Source: Tetrahymena elliotti 4EA (taxonomy: Eukaryota > Ciliophora > Oligohymenophorea > Hymenostomatida > Tetrahymenidae). From it: a DNA stretch of 64,000 bases. Below, piece after piece: positions 49,369 through 61,895 of the stretch. Both the position numbers and the translations under genes were made by a program. Position 1 is the first letter of the stretch; every line of letters begins with the position of its first letter. Location of the stretch: NCBI GenBank assembly GCA_000231825.2, contig JH720293.1, positions 2,895,480 through 2,959,479 on the forward strand. Reading direction: 5' to 3'. The notes under the pieces were generated by a model. That model saw nothing but the letters and a program-made list of their open reading frames with translations. It was not told where the DNA came from and ran no database searches.

Positions 49369-52300
49369 ATGAGTAATAATCAAGGTTCAGCAAAGGGAGC
49401 AGAAAACAGTAATTTCCATGTCTGTGTTCGTGTTAGACCAACTAGCAGCCCCTCATTTGATAATTAAGGAAATGTAGAAGGTATAAAGTATATTCGCACA
49501 GGACCAGAAAACTCCATCTTGCTCGTTTAACCTCATTCTACACAAGGCGATAAAGTCTTCATCTATGACTAAGTTTTCGACCATAAATCAAACACTAAAT
49601 AGATTTTTGATGGAGTTGTTTTACCTAATATTTCAGAATCTCTTTTCAAAGGTATGTTTGTTTTTATTATTTTACTGAACTCTATTTTTCCTGTTGATAT
49701 GATTTTTTATTATTTATTGCCCAATTTCTTAGCCAAAGATGTCCTTGTTTATCAATGTTTATTGCAAGTTTAAGATTCAAGTTAAAATTCGACTTAAATT
49801 TGATTACAAATGTTTAGCAAGGATATGTTTTTAAATAATTTAACATTTTGGCTAATCCCTGAACATGTTCATCAGCTTATGAACTCTCTCTAAAATAAAT
49901 ACATAGAATAATATTAATGAAAAGCGAAAAAGGTCCTGAGAGAATAAAATTTTTCAGTTTCCCAAATCCTAATATTTAAAAAATTAATTTGCTGTTTAAT
50001 GCTTAAATTATTTTATTTGCCTTTTTTAGACATTTCATAGAGTAAATAAGCGAATTTATGAAAACTCTATTGACTATAAAAAAAAGGTTTTAGTCATACA
50101 ATTTTAGTGTATGGTATGACAGGTGCAGGAAAAACATTTACTATGTTTGGTGAAAACTTTGAAGAATCAACCTAAACAGTATAGATCAGCTTAGGTTAGT
50201 AGTAATAGCAAGAAATTAATAGGGCAAGTTAAAACGCAGCAGATTTAGAAGTAGATGGTCCATTAAAAAAAGATTCAAATGATAGTTCAAACAATGAATG
50301 CAAAGGTGGTTTAGTTTCAGAAACAGTTAAGTATGTCTTGGCAAACTAGACATAAAGCTCTAAAGTTAAACTCAAAATGAGTTATTTAGAAATTTACAAT
50401 GAATGCATTCGTGACTTACTATCTAGTGAAACATTAACTGCAGAAAATTTAATGATCTTAGAGGACCCAGATAAAGGTGTTTATTGCCCACTTTTAAGTG
50501 AAAGAGAAATCTCTACTTTAGAGCAGATTAATTCTTTAATTAAGTCAGGAAATAAAAGAAGAGTTATGGCAAGCACAAAGTTAAACTAATTTAGTTCTCG
50601 TTCACATGCTATCATTTAGCTCTCTATTGAAATTGAGCTTTTCAACGATGGAAAAACAACTACTTTCTTAACCCCTAAGTTATACATGGTTGATTTGGCT
50701 GGTAGTGAAAGAGCTGCCGCAACTGAAAGTAAAGGTATTCGCTTCAAAGAAGGTGCTAATATCAACAAATCATTACTATCTCTTGGTAACTGTATTACTG
50801 TACTCTCATCATAAGGTAATCATCAAATTAAAAATCTTAAACAAAAAAGCAAAATCTCATTAATCTACTTATGGATTACATATTTTTAAAAAAAATTGGC
50901 ATTCATCAATAAAAATATAAAAATAGTACAGATAAACAAGAAGAATTTTTAAAATGAAAATCTTTTTTATCTTCAGAAAAGAAATAAATTGTAAATAAAT
51001 GATGATTATTAATTACTATTCAATAAATTAATTAGCGAATTAATTCATTAAGTAATCAATCAATAATAATTTATCTAATTTCACAAAAATTAATTAATAT
51101 ATTTTGATAGATAAAATTTCTTTATTCCCCCTCATCTTATCAAACTTTTTCATTATCAAAAATTAATTAAATATTCTTTTAATTTTTGATAAAACTCTAA
51201 CATATACATGAATCAGTATTTTTCGTGCTTATCCAATCTTAACAAAATAAATTCATTAATAAGTAATAATCTACTTAATAAATAAAATCAAATAAAAGCT
51301 TAGAAATTTATTTTTGTCTTCAAAAATAATTTTTATTGTTGACAAAAATTAAGTAATTGAGTATAATGCTTCAATAATAATTATTAAATTTAATCGTTTA
51401 ACTACTTCAGAATAAAATCTATTTTTATATTTGAATTATAAATAATTATTTTAAAATTTTTTAAAAATAAAGGAGAAAAAGGAAAGAAGCACGTCCCTTA
51501 CAGAGACTCAAAACTTACTAGATTGCTAAAAGAAAGTTTGGGTGGTAACGCAAAAACTTTATTTATTGCTTGTGTAACCCCAGCTTTTAAGTTTGTTGAG
51601 GAAACTATCAACACTCTTAAGTATGCTTAAAGAGCTAAATCTATACAAAAAGATGTTTATGAAAATGTTAAGCAAATTTATAACTAAATTTAAAATGAAG
51701 CTGTAAAAGAAATGCATAATGAAATTGAAAATTTAAAGGAGTTATTGCAATAGCAATAAGCTGACTTACTTGGTATTTAGAATGGAAACCTTGATATAGA
51801 TGACGATACTATTAAATAGTTATAAGGTATTTCTACTGAACCTCCAACTGAAGAATAAGTAGTAGGTAGTATACAATTCAAAACTCATAGAGAACTCTTT
51901 AAGGAAAAATTTGAGAAATTGAGTGAACATTATGAAGACATTTTATTCCGTAATAGAGAATTAGAATTCAATTTAGCAGAATATAATCAATCCAGAGAAT
52001 AGAATGAACGTCTAGTTCATGAAATTATGGATACCATTAATCCTGCAGCTTTAACTTAAAAAGAAATGAAGTATCGTTTAGATAAAGTTAATACTCTGAG
52101 ATCTATCATAAAGAATAATGATGAAGTTATTGTTAAGCTTTAAAAGGAGCTGTCAGAGAATGAAAATATGAAAAATATAATTAAAAAGGAATTAGAAGAG
52201 CTTTATGATGTTAAATTTATTCAAGAATGCTAGTAATTAACAAATTTCTAGTTGATTAGCGCATTTGAGCAAGAAAAAAAGAAACTTAAAGAAGAAATTA

Positions 52301-54249
52301 CTAATTTGGTAAGTAATCAGTAGAAGCAGAAGGAGGAATAACTAAGAAAAGAATTGCAGATTTAGAACTTAAAAGATGAAATTAATTTTATTAAAAAGAA
52401 AGCTGTTTAGAGTGAGTTACAATTTTAGTAATCTCAAGGAGATAAATCAAAATAGAAAATTAGAGGTAGAGGAAAGTAAATGACTTTAAGAGCTAGCAGT
52501 ATTATTCCTAACACTAAAGTAACTCCTAGGAATGTATCTTAGAAGGATGTTTCAAGTAAATATCTGAACTTCTAAACATTTGTTCCTTCTAGCAACATTT
52601 CTGTCACTACAGTCAGAGGTAAAAGTTCTAATATGGGATAAAGCATGTTTATTTCTCGTAAGAGTGAAATTTAGACAGATTCAACTAGCAATCATAATAA
52701 CAATCAGCAAATTCTCAAGTTGTAATCTATGACTGATGTTGTTAATATGAGCCCTACAACGCGTGAATTTGAGGAATATAAGCGTAAGGAGTAAATTATA
52801 GAAAGCCAATTAAAGAATATGCAAAAAAATTCATCATAAAAAAATGTTCAAGGTTAATTGCCTAATTCAAGAACTTGCTTAGATTAACCAACAAATAACA
52901 GCTAGTCAGCTACTCATTTATACTCTTCTCCTAATCGCTAATCAAATCATCTTTTCAAGTCTTCTTACAAATCTTCCTTTATCGATTTAGCTCCTCAACC
53001 TAATGATTATGCTAGCTAAGACAATAGTATTGGTAAAAATTCTTATGACATGAATAGAGACTCTACTGAAATGGACCTTTCTTCATCTGGTAATCCAAGT
53101 GATTATTTGCGTAGAAGTGAATTAACTCATTAGCAATACTAGAAAATTATCTAACATACTAAAACAGAGGAAGATGAATAAATTAAAAGAGGCTCATTTA
53201 ATGTTGATTATTCTTCATAAAAATCTAATGGAAGCACTGGCTATCAAAATGCCACTAATTCTTAATTCGTTTCACCTAAACCAATCAGCAAAGTTAAGCA
53301 ACAGTATGGTTTAAGTTCATCTGGCTCTTCTCATAACTCTAAGACTCTTTCAAAGAATCACTCTAAAACTCCCTCTTACACAGAGGATAAACACAGCTCT
53401 AGCACTGGAGGACTTAAGACATATTCAGGAGGCTTTGCACCTATCATAGAAAGCCACCAAGAACAATCAATTTTAAATATGACAGGCTAAGGTAGCTATG
53501 ATAATACTCCTTAAAATCATATGCAAAATCATCAATAAAAACCCAAAGAATCTCGTTTCTTCTAAGAAAATAATAACCTAATTTCTTAAAATGATTTTTT
53601 AAATTCAAATTCCAACTTTTTATTCATTTCTTAATCCCAGCTTAATACTCCTCAAATGTAAGATTAATTCTAGTAGTAACTCCTTTAATAGTAACAAATT
53701 GAATAAAGGGGATTTAATCCAAACGACTACTCTGCATCTAAGAATATGTACTCTTCCCCAAATACCTCAAATCAAAAATAAGGAACTTAAAAATAAACTC
53801 CCTACTATAATTCTAATTAAAAATTATCATCTTAGTAAACAACTGCCTCAAAGAACCCTAACAATAACAGCAGTAGCACAAACAGCTCTATCAACTCAAA
53901 TGATAATAATGTAAAAATTTCATCTAATCAATAAAATTAGCCTGGAAAAGTTAATAGCATAACATCCTTATACTAACCAACACTATCATCAGGATCATTT
54001 GTCAGCTCAGCTTCTTCTCAGTAAACTTAACTAGCATCTGTTAATCTTTATGGATCTAAAAACTCCTCAAATGAAAGTCCATATAGAGTATAAAATGAAC
54101 CATAGCAAGCTCCTAAAATTAAACCTAGCTTCAATAACTACATCTAAAACAGTGCAACATATGGTGCTGTTAATTAGTAAGCCGTTGGTTAACCAGGAAA
54201 AATACCTACAACTGCTATAACTCTCAATCTTGATACTAAACAATAATGA
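49369..54249 (+). CDS. kinesin with N-terminal motor and low-complexity tail
   Basis: Exons 49369-49651, 50087-50815 and 51473-54249 give 1262 aa. The motor domain occupies about residues 15-390. It shows [10 protein letters not shown], the P-loop GMTGAGKT (residues 104-111), switch I SSRSH (264-268), switch II DLAGSE (297-302), [11 protein letters not shown] and [20 protein letters not shown]. The last motif follows intron 2, which is 657 nt and long for this genome. A Gln/Asn-rich insertion of about 55 residues sits between TMFGE and [12 protein letters not shown], in the loop region after the P-loop helix. A coiled coil follows the motor (about 395-680). The final 580 residues are Ser/Asn/Gln-rich. 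An N-terminal motor predicts plus-end-directed movement on microtubules. The subfamily is not certain; kinesin-8-like is one possibility. Cilia or mitotic spindle roles are open. Confidence 0.93.
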
Positions 54250-57200
54250 AAAGTAATGATTTATTTTCTATATCTAAAATAACCTGCAGGGCTTACATGA
54301 TTATTGTTATCTAACTGATTAAATCAGGTCTTAAATATCCTTTACAATAACAGCAATATATATCTTAAATATATTGTGCTATTGATTGAATAAAAATGTT
54401 ATATTTATATATAGTATACTTAATATGTTTTTAGCTTTACTCTTAACATAATTAATAAATTTTCTTATTTTTTATTTAAAAAAGTAAAGAACTTGTATTG
54501 AATTATTTCATATAAGTGTAAAGGCTAACAACAATATTTGTTAAATGATTCTAACCTCTGTATAAGATAAAAATTATGATATATACATTTTACTGTCTCA
54601 TTTTATATAAACTAAATCACGTTTTTTTTATTAAAGTATGTTGAAAATCTTTTTTAAAAGTATAAATTTAAATTCTTTCTTTCTTTTATTTTGTTTAAAC
54701 TAATATTTTAAATATTGTATTAAAATAAATAAATTAAGATCACAAATATCAATTAATATATACTGTCTAAAAATTTTCATTTTTTATTATTTTCTTAAAA
54801 TTTTTTCTAGAAACATATTATTTAGCTATTTTGGAAACAAAGCCTAAATAGAACTATCTTATAAATTTTTTATGAACTTACATAACTAAAATATTATTTA
54901 ATATCATAAATTTCATGTTTGATATCAATTGAAAATTTTAAATAATATTAATTATTTTATCCAAATCAAAAACAAAAAACAAATTTTAGTTATTTCATTT
55001 AATTTTTTCAAAAATTAACGAAGAAATTTAAAATAAATGAAAGTATAATTTATATTACAAAAATATATTAAAAAATTTAAATTTATCTACAATCTATTTC
55101 AATTTTAGTTTGTGATGGAAGTATTGTTATAATTATTAGCAAGTATTAATAGAATTTAAATTTTAATAAAATTTTTAAATCTATAACACAAATTCAAATA
55201 GATATTTTTTTTTAAATTAACTGAAAAAACATAATTATTTAAATCAAGTCTAATTAATTTAATTTAAAAAAAATAGCAAGATAACTTACTAAGTTAAAGT
55301 TTTAATTTAACATTGAATATTTTTTAATGATGAAATCATAATCAAACAATTTAAAAATTAAATAATTTTAATTAAATTTTGATTCATTTATTTATCTAAA
55401 AAGGTAAAAAAGGAAATAAATTTTTAATTTATTGTCATAATTACAATTTGCTGGAGTAAATTTTTGAGGAGGCAGAGAAATTGCTTATGATTTTTCATGA
55501 TTTGATAATTTGATTCTAGTAATAAAAACAAGTAAACAAATCAGTCTATTTTTTCATCCATTACCTTGAGATCAAGGACGAAGTAATTAAATAGAAAACA
55601 TTAAAGTTGATGAAACTATTGATTACTCAATCATAGAAGAAATACTGATTACTAAATTCTATAAAAATACTACTAAAATAAAATAAATTAGCATTTAACT
55701 CTTTTAAATTTAATGAATATTAAAATAGACAACTACAATCTATTACAATCATAGTCTCTGATCTCAACACGTAGCTTTCTTGATTTACATATAGTAGTAT
55801 AAATATTGTAAAAAAAGATATGATGTAGGAATTTTTTAATTTATCTAAGTAATAACTCTAAAGTTTACCAAATAAAAATAAACTATTAAAATGAAGATTA
55901 GCACTTAATTTTCTTTTTTATAAGTACTATCTCAGTTATTTTTTTTATAAATATAAGGCCATTTTGTTAAATAAATTTATTTAGGTTACTTATGCTAGAG
56001 TACTCTTGAAAGAATTTGATTATTCTAATTGTTGTATTTTAATCACAAAATAATTTAATTTATTTTAAATAATATTGCCCATACATATTAATTTTGACTT
56101 TTGAAACTGAAGGTATCAGTCTAATTATATTTACGCAATTTACTAAAATAATATTTTGATATTTTTTTGTTTAACTTTAATATATTTTTTGAGTTTTATT
56201 TAACTTAAAAATAATTGAATATCACTTCTTTTTGTAAACAAAGTTGTTTTTATATGAATGGTAAATAATAGCTAAATAAGTGATGTGTAAATAAAGATCA
56301 ATTAAATGTCATATAATTTTATATTCATTTAAAAAATATAAAAGCAAAAGAGTTTAGTTTTAAATAATCTTAGTAAGGAGGGAAAATTTCTTTAAAAAAG
56401 TATTAAAGGTTATTGAATATTAAAATGTTTGAAGACATCCAGGTGTGATGATTAATAAGATAAAAGTGTTTGGAATGATTTCTGGAGAGAAAAAAATGTA
56501 TATGCAGCCAATAAAAATTAGTATCAAACAAAGTCAATGAATGATATGATTGATGAAAAAGAAAACTTTTAATGACAATCGACAATTTTTTATTTATTAT
56601 AATTTGTTAAGGAAGGGGGGGGTCAATTAAAAATTTTGTAGAGAAAAATTCTCTACTAACTTATTGTGAGTTGATAGTTTTGTTTGTTTGTTTATTCGAA
56701 TAAAGTTATATGTGTGGAATAAATAAATAGATATAAGATGATAGAGCTGGTTTGCAAAATAAAAAGTTAAATACTTTGTGGAAAAAATTATATTTTTACT
56801 TAATTTTTCACAAAGCTTGGATCAAAATAAAAATGCAAATCACTCACATAAATTTGATTTTATAATTTTCTTCTATGAAAACAAAAATTTAATTTTTTTC
56901 AATTATAAATTATAACATTGAGGTTCATGTAAAAAAAAAAAAATTTTTTGTTTGATTTTTGGATAAATAATTGGAGTTAATATATAGAATGTATTAATTT
57001 GAAGCACTTTCTTTTTGTTTAATTTAAGACTTTATACAGACTGCTGAGTGAAAAAAATTTTATTTGATTGAATGAAATTAACAAAATTTTTAATTAAGTT
57101 ATATATATTTTTTTTACCTTAATAGTCAAAAAAAGAATAGATTTTGTTCAGGTTTTGGTAAAAATTTGAAGGTGATTAAAATTTTGTCTTTTTTCTAAAC

Positions 57201-57910
57201 TATGTAGAGCTCTTCAATAATTAATATAGTCACCATCAAGGATAGAAAAAAATGTTTATAATAGAAATAGAAAAAAAATATATTAGCTAATCTTTTAATT
57301 TATTTAGCCAATGTGAGAAATTAAATTTAATCAAAAATAAAATTAAACAATTTAAATATCATTGAAAGGGAATTTAATAGTAAAAAGTGTGAGTGAATAA
57401 TTAATTTAATTCAATCATATATAGTTCTTTATTGATATACTATCGCTAGCTTCTAAGCAAACAAAAAAAAGTAAATAGCTAACTAACAAAAAATTTTTTT
57501 TTGTTTGATTGATTGACTCATTTATTAAAGAAAAATGTGATTAATTCATTCATTCATTTATTGTTTTTTTTTTGAGATTGTTATGAATTAAATAAGTAAA
57601 GTAAAAAGAAGTAAATTATAAGGGGAAAAAGTCAAATAGTAATTAAAAAAATATATTCATATAGAAGAGTGGGGAATCAAAAAATAAAAAGCCCAAAAAA
57701 AGGAAGGAAGAGAAAGTAAAAACCAAATCAAAGAGAAAATACAAGAGAAAGAAAAAAAAAATTAGAAGAAAATTTCACTTTTCTTTTAAACAAATTTTCT
57801 GCTTTGATTCTTAATTGAAACTAGTTATCAATTTATTAAATATAAGAAGAGCAAGACTCAAACAACAAGAAAGAAAACAAAACACTAATCGAAATACTGA
57901 TTTGTATATA
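54250..57910. other. long AT-rich intergenic region
   Basis: About 3.7 kb with no sustained coding frame. It contains a run of eight G at 56615-56622, exceptional in this composition, within a somewhat less AT-rich patch (about 56340-56640). The last 250 bases (poly-A/G-rich, gaaagaaaaa units) look like the leader of the next gene. Confidence 0.55.
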
Positions 57911-59671
57911 ATGTCCTAAAGTTACGTTGCCATCTTGACATACCTCAGCCTCATCAATTCCTTCAACATGACATGTAATTTACTTCCCTTCAATCCCAAT
58001 TTCAACAATCTTTTAATAGAAAACAGCTTAATTGGTTCTGGACCTGTCTAACCATCTAACTAAACACCAAAAACTAGTAATAATATAATCGTGCTTAGCT
58101 CAGATGATGATGACAATTCAACACCAAAATCTCGTACAAAGTCTATCAAAAGCAGTGCCAAAACTCTCAAAAGAACTCACTCTCAGCTGTCCGATAAGAC
58201 TATTTAAAGAAGAAGCACAAAATCTGTTCTAAATAGCAACTTCAGTCTCGAGGATTAACCGGAACCTGAATCTGCTGAAACAGACTTCAATAGTCCTATT
58301 GCTTCTTCACAAAAACATTAATCAAACAAACTTAATTAGCAATAGAAACAAAGAAAAATTTCTCAAGTCATCTAAGTTAATTAATAATAACAATAACAAT
58401 AGCCCATACAAGAAGACAATACACTCAGAAAGAAAAGCTTTTTTGAAGAGCTTGAAGAAATTGCTTATTCATTAATGAATGAAAATAACAAAAAACAAAA
58501 AATTGAAGACTCTTTTTCTTAATCATAATAATCATTGCAATAATCAACATCATCTTCTTCATCTAATTTAATTTCATTATATTCCTGTTTCAATCAACCT
58601 TCATAATCCTAATAGTCATTATAATAATCATAATCATAATTCTAGTCTAAATAACTTGATCTCATTCAAGAAGAAGAGGATGAAGATTAATAATAGAGTC
58701 AATTTAAAAATTAATAATAATCTTCTGATAATATTTAGTATTTAAATAAGGGTAAACAACCCAGAAAACAGCGTGCACCCAGAGCTGTTGCTCCCAAAAA
58801 ATAAGATAAAATTAATTAAAAATAAAAACAAAAAGGCAAAAAATAATCCATTAACAATAACTCCAATATTAATTTTTAGAACACCAACTCAACCAATATT
58901 AATTGCCTATCAACTGATTCCGCAAACTAATAAACTAATTTTTCTATTAAACATAAAAATATTTTATTAAATTAAAACACTTTTAAATTTTAAGAACCTC
59001 CCAAAAAAATTCAACCTCCTAGATCTGTCTTTGCTGAAGAAGTTTATCTCAAATCTATTTCTTAAGAAGGATCTATTAAATTACAGAAATTCCCTTGTTT
59101 CAGGGATTCAGACCTTCAAATACCAGCAGAATTCTCAGGTTTAATCTAATAAGTAAAAATTTCATCTATTTTATTTCTTTTAACCAGTAGTTAAATATTC
59201 TAAGCTCTCCATCCATATTCGATGATGAGCAAGGATATTTATTCACAAAAATTAAAAAAAATTAATATATTCAAAAATTAATTGAATTAACTATTTAAAT
59301 TTAATTAAAAATTTAAATTACTAAATTCAAATTACTAATCAAACATTTTATATTAGTAATTCTCTGATGATGATAAATGCAGTGGTGATGAATTGCTTGA
59401 AAAAGCAGTCAACTATATGCACAAAAAGCTTGTTGCTTCTACTCTTGAGCAAAATCCTTCTGCTCAAATCCCTGATGCAGAAAAGTAATTCACAATTCGT
59501 GACATTAAAATAGACAGAGACAGTGAAGAGGAAGATGAAGATTAAGAATAAGAAGAAAACAACTACTCTTATAATTCTAATTATCATTACTCTCCATATG
59601 GTCGCTATTAAAACAAAAATAACTTCCTCAGTGATGATGAAGAAGACAATTAAGATGAAGATAGCGACTGA
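57911..59671 (+). CDS. Gln/Ser/acidic-rich protein with basic NLS-like patch, unrecognised
   Basis: Exons 57911-59152 and 59357-59671 (204-nt intron, phase 0) give 518 aa. The N-terminus is MSQSYVAILTYLSLINSFNM. Ser-rich segments follow (VLSSDDDDNSTPKSRTKS), then polyQ (VNQQQQQQP), KKSFFEELEEIAYSLMNENN, a second Ser/Gln tract, an acidic patch and a basic patch KGKQPRKQRAPRAVAPKKQ that resembles a nuclear localisation signal. A more ordered segment, PPRSVFAEEVYLKSISQEGS, leads to the splice site. Exon 2 codes CSGDELLEKAVNYMHKKLVA and ends in acidic repeats (SDDEEDNQDEDSD). A nuclear regulatory role is inference from composition only. Rich use of CTC, TTC and AAC codons at the start suggests genuine expression. 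Confidence 0.7.
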
Positions 59672-61895
59672 TCAAGCTCCAAATATTCACAAATAAATAT
59701 CATCTACATAATAATAAGAACATTTTTGACTTGACAATAAATTTCTATTTTTTATGCTATTTTTTCTAAATCACTGTTTCATCTAAGTATCTATCCTATA
59801 ATAACAAATATATCTAAATCCGATGAAATAGCTAGTTGTAATTAAATATATCAGTCTCCATTCAGTCATAACAAATGATAATATTTGAACTTAAACTACT
59901 ACTTTACACTTCTACCTTTGCTCAATAAGAAATATCAATAATTATTAACATTATATAACTAATTATTTCGACCTTATAAAATTTAATTCAAAAACTCTAT
60001 CGTATTAACTATTAAAAAGCTAATCAATACTATATATAATATTTATTTACCTATAACCATATTAAATATCAGCCATCAAGTTAAAATAACCATCCATCAG
60101 AACAACTTAATCTCTGAGATGCTGATAATTATTTCTAATTAACTATACCTTTTTTAATAAAGATAGATTTGACTAATCTGTGTTTAATGTCTATGTCTAA
60201 TACTCCAAAAACTGAGGCTTATCAAACTCCCCAGTCAATGAGAAGGTAAAATGAGACATTTCCAAAAGCTATATTTTGTCAATTAGAAAAAATAAGAGCA
60301 ACAAAATTAACAATAATTAATTAATTGCTAAAAATTTAAAGATTAAAATTAACTTATTTTGCTATGAGAACTAATTTAAAATAAATTAATCATACATTAT
60401 GCAATACATTTTAATAATATATTATAAAACTTCTCTTCATATAAGAGGATAGAATATGTAAAGTAGTGGCTTTGTAAATTTCAATTTGTATATCAAAATT
60501 CGCGAATTAGCGTGTAATTTTTCCTTAATATTTATGAATGATTTTAATGAAATTAATTATTATTTCAATTTAAAATTTTGTTTTTAATATTTTGTATTTA
60601 ATCATTAATTTTCCTCTCCTTAAATTAACTTTATATTAATTATTTAAAAACATTTTTCTGTTTACCCTTTGAATATTTATAAATTAGATTTAAAATTTAA
60701 ATTAATTTAATATATACTTTGATTTCTCCTTTCAAAAGAAATAAATTTTTAAATGTTTTGTTTATCAAAAATTTTTTTTAAAAAAATTTAAATAGTGCTT
60801 GAATTAATTATTGATTATTAGAAAAAAAATTTAAATATGCAGTATTTTTTTAAATAAAAAAATGAAGTTTATTATAAATCAAATAAATATAAAGCTTTTT
60901 GAAATGAATTGCTAAAAAGGTTAATCTATTCTTTAAGAAAATTTGCATTTAAAACTAGATAATAAAAAGATAATATTTATAAATACACTTCATCTCATTT
61001 AATGTGAGGATAAAATTCTAGATTGGTACTTTTCAATTATTTAAATTTCCTTCTATTTCAAATAAAATCCCAAAGAACTTGCTATAATCATAAATCATTT
61101 GAGACATGAAAATTGTGTTTTAGATGAAAATTTATTTTATAATCAAATTTTGTTATTTTAAAAAATTAACTTGAGTTATGAGAGTAGAAAAAAATTTTAA
61201 ATAAAATTAATAAAGAATATTTCATTTTAAAAATTTATTAAATTTAAAATTAAAAAAATAATAATCGAAATATAATATTCTATTCATTTCTGGTTAAAAA
61301 TTAAAATCTATCAACTATTAGGATTAATTTAATATTTAATTTATGAAAATATTTATTATTTCTTCTGGTTGATGGAATAATTTCTAGATCTTTTTATTTT
61401 AGATTCTGATTTTTTAAAGTTTATTTTATGAGTTAATTAACTTCCTTCATAAATAAGTTGAAAGTTCATAATTTTATTAATGATTACTTTTTTTACAAAA
61501 AAGAATATTCAGAAAATATTATTATTTTATTTAAATATTGCTGAAAACAAAAAAAATAAATCTTTAAACTTAAATTGTTAAAGAAAAAAATATTTTTATT
61601 AACTATCTTAAATCTTTTTGAAAACTTCTTCTTCTAAAATTAATTAATTTTTTAGATTTTATCAGAATTTTTTTTACATTTTTTGAAAAATAAATATATT
61701 TGATCTATTTCAATTATTTCAGAAAATAACAGTATAATCAGGTTTACAATAATTCAAAAATTTAAAAATCAAATCAAATTATAAATGGAGATCCTTTTTA
61801 TAAGATAAATTTAAATATACATTTAAAAATAAAATAAAAATAAAATTTATCAAATAATAATATTACCTTTTTAAAATTTAAATAAAAAAATTAGC
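59672..61895. other. intergenic region before the ABC transporter
   Basis: AT-rich spacer. One weak coding candidate (60187-60537) is listed separately. Nothing else is seen, and the last part must contain the transporter promoter. Confidence 0.5.
60187..60537 (+). CDS. possible small protein (116 aa) or first exon, unrecognised
   Basis: Open frame from ATG 60187 to TGA 60537. The first 20 codons (MSMSNTPKTEAYQTPQSMRR) have gene-like codon use and are followed by poorer, AT-rich codons. It may be a genuine small gene, or a first exon ending near 60246 with an unseen partner. No family recognised. Confidence 0.25.
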
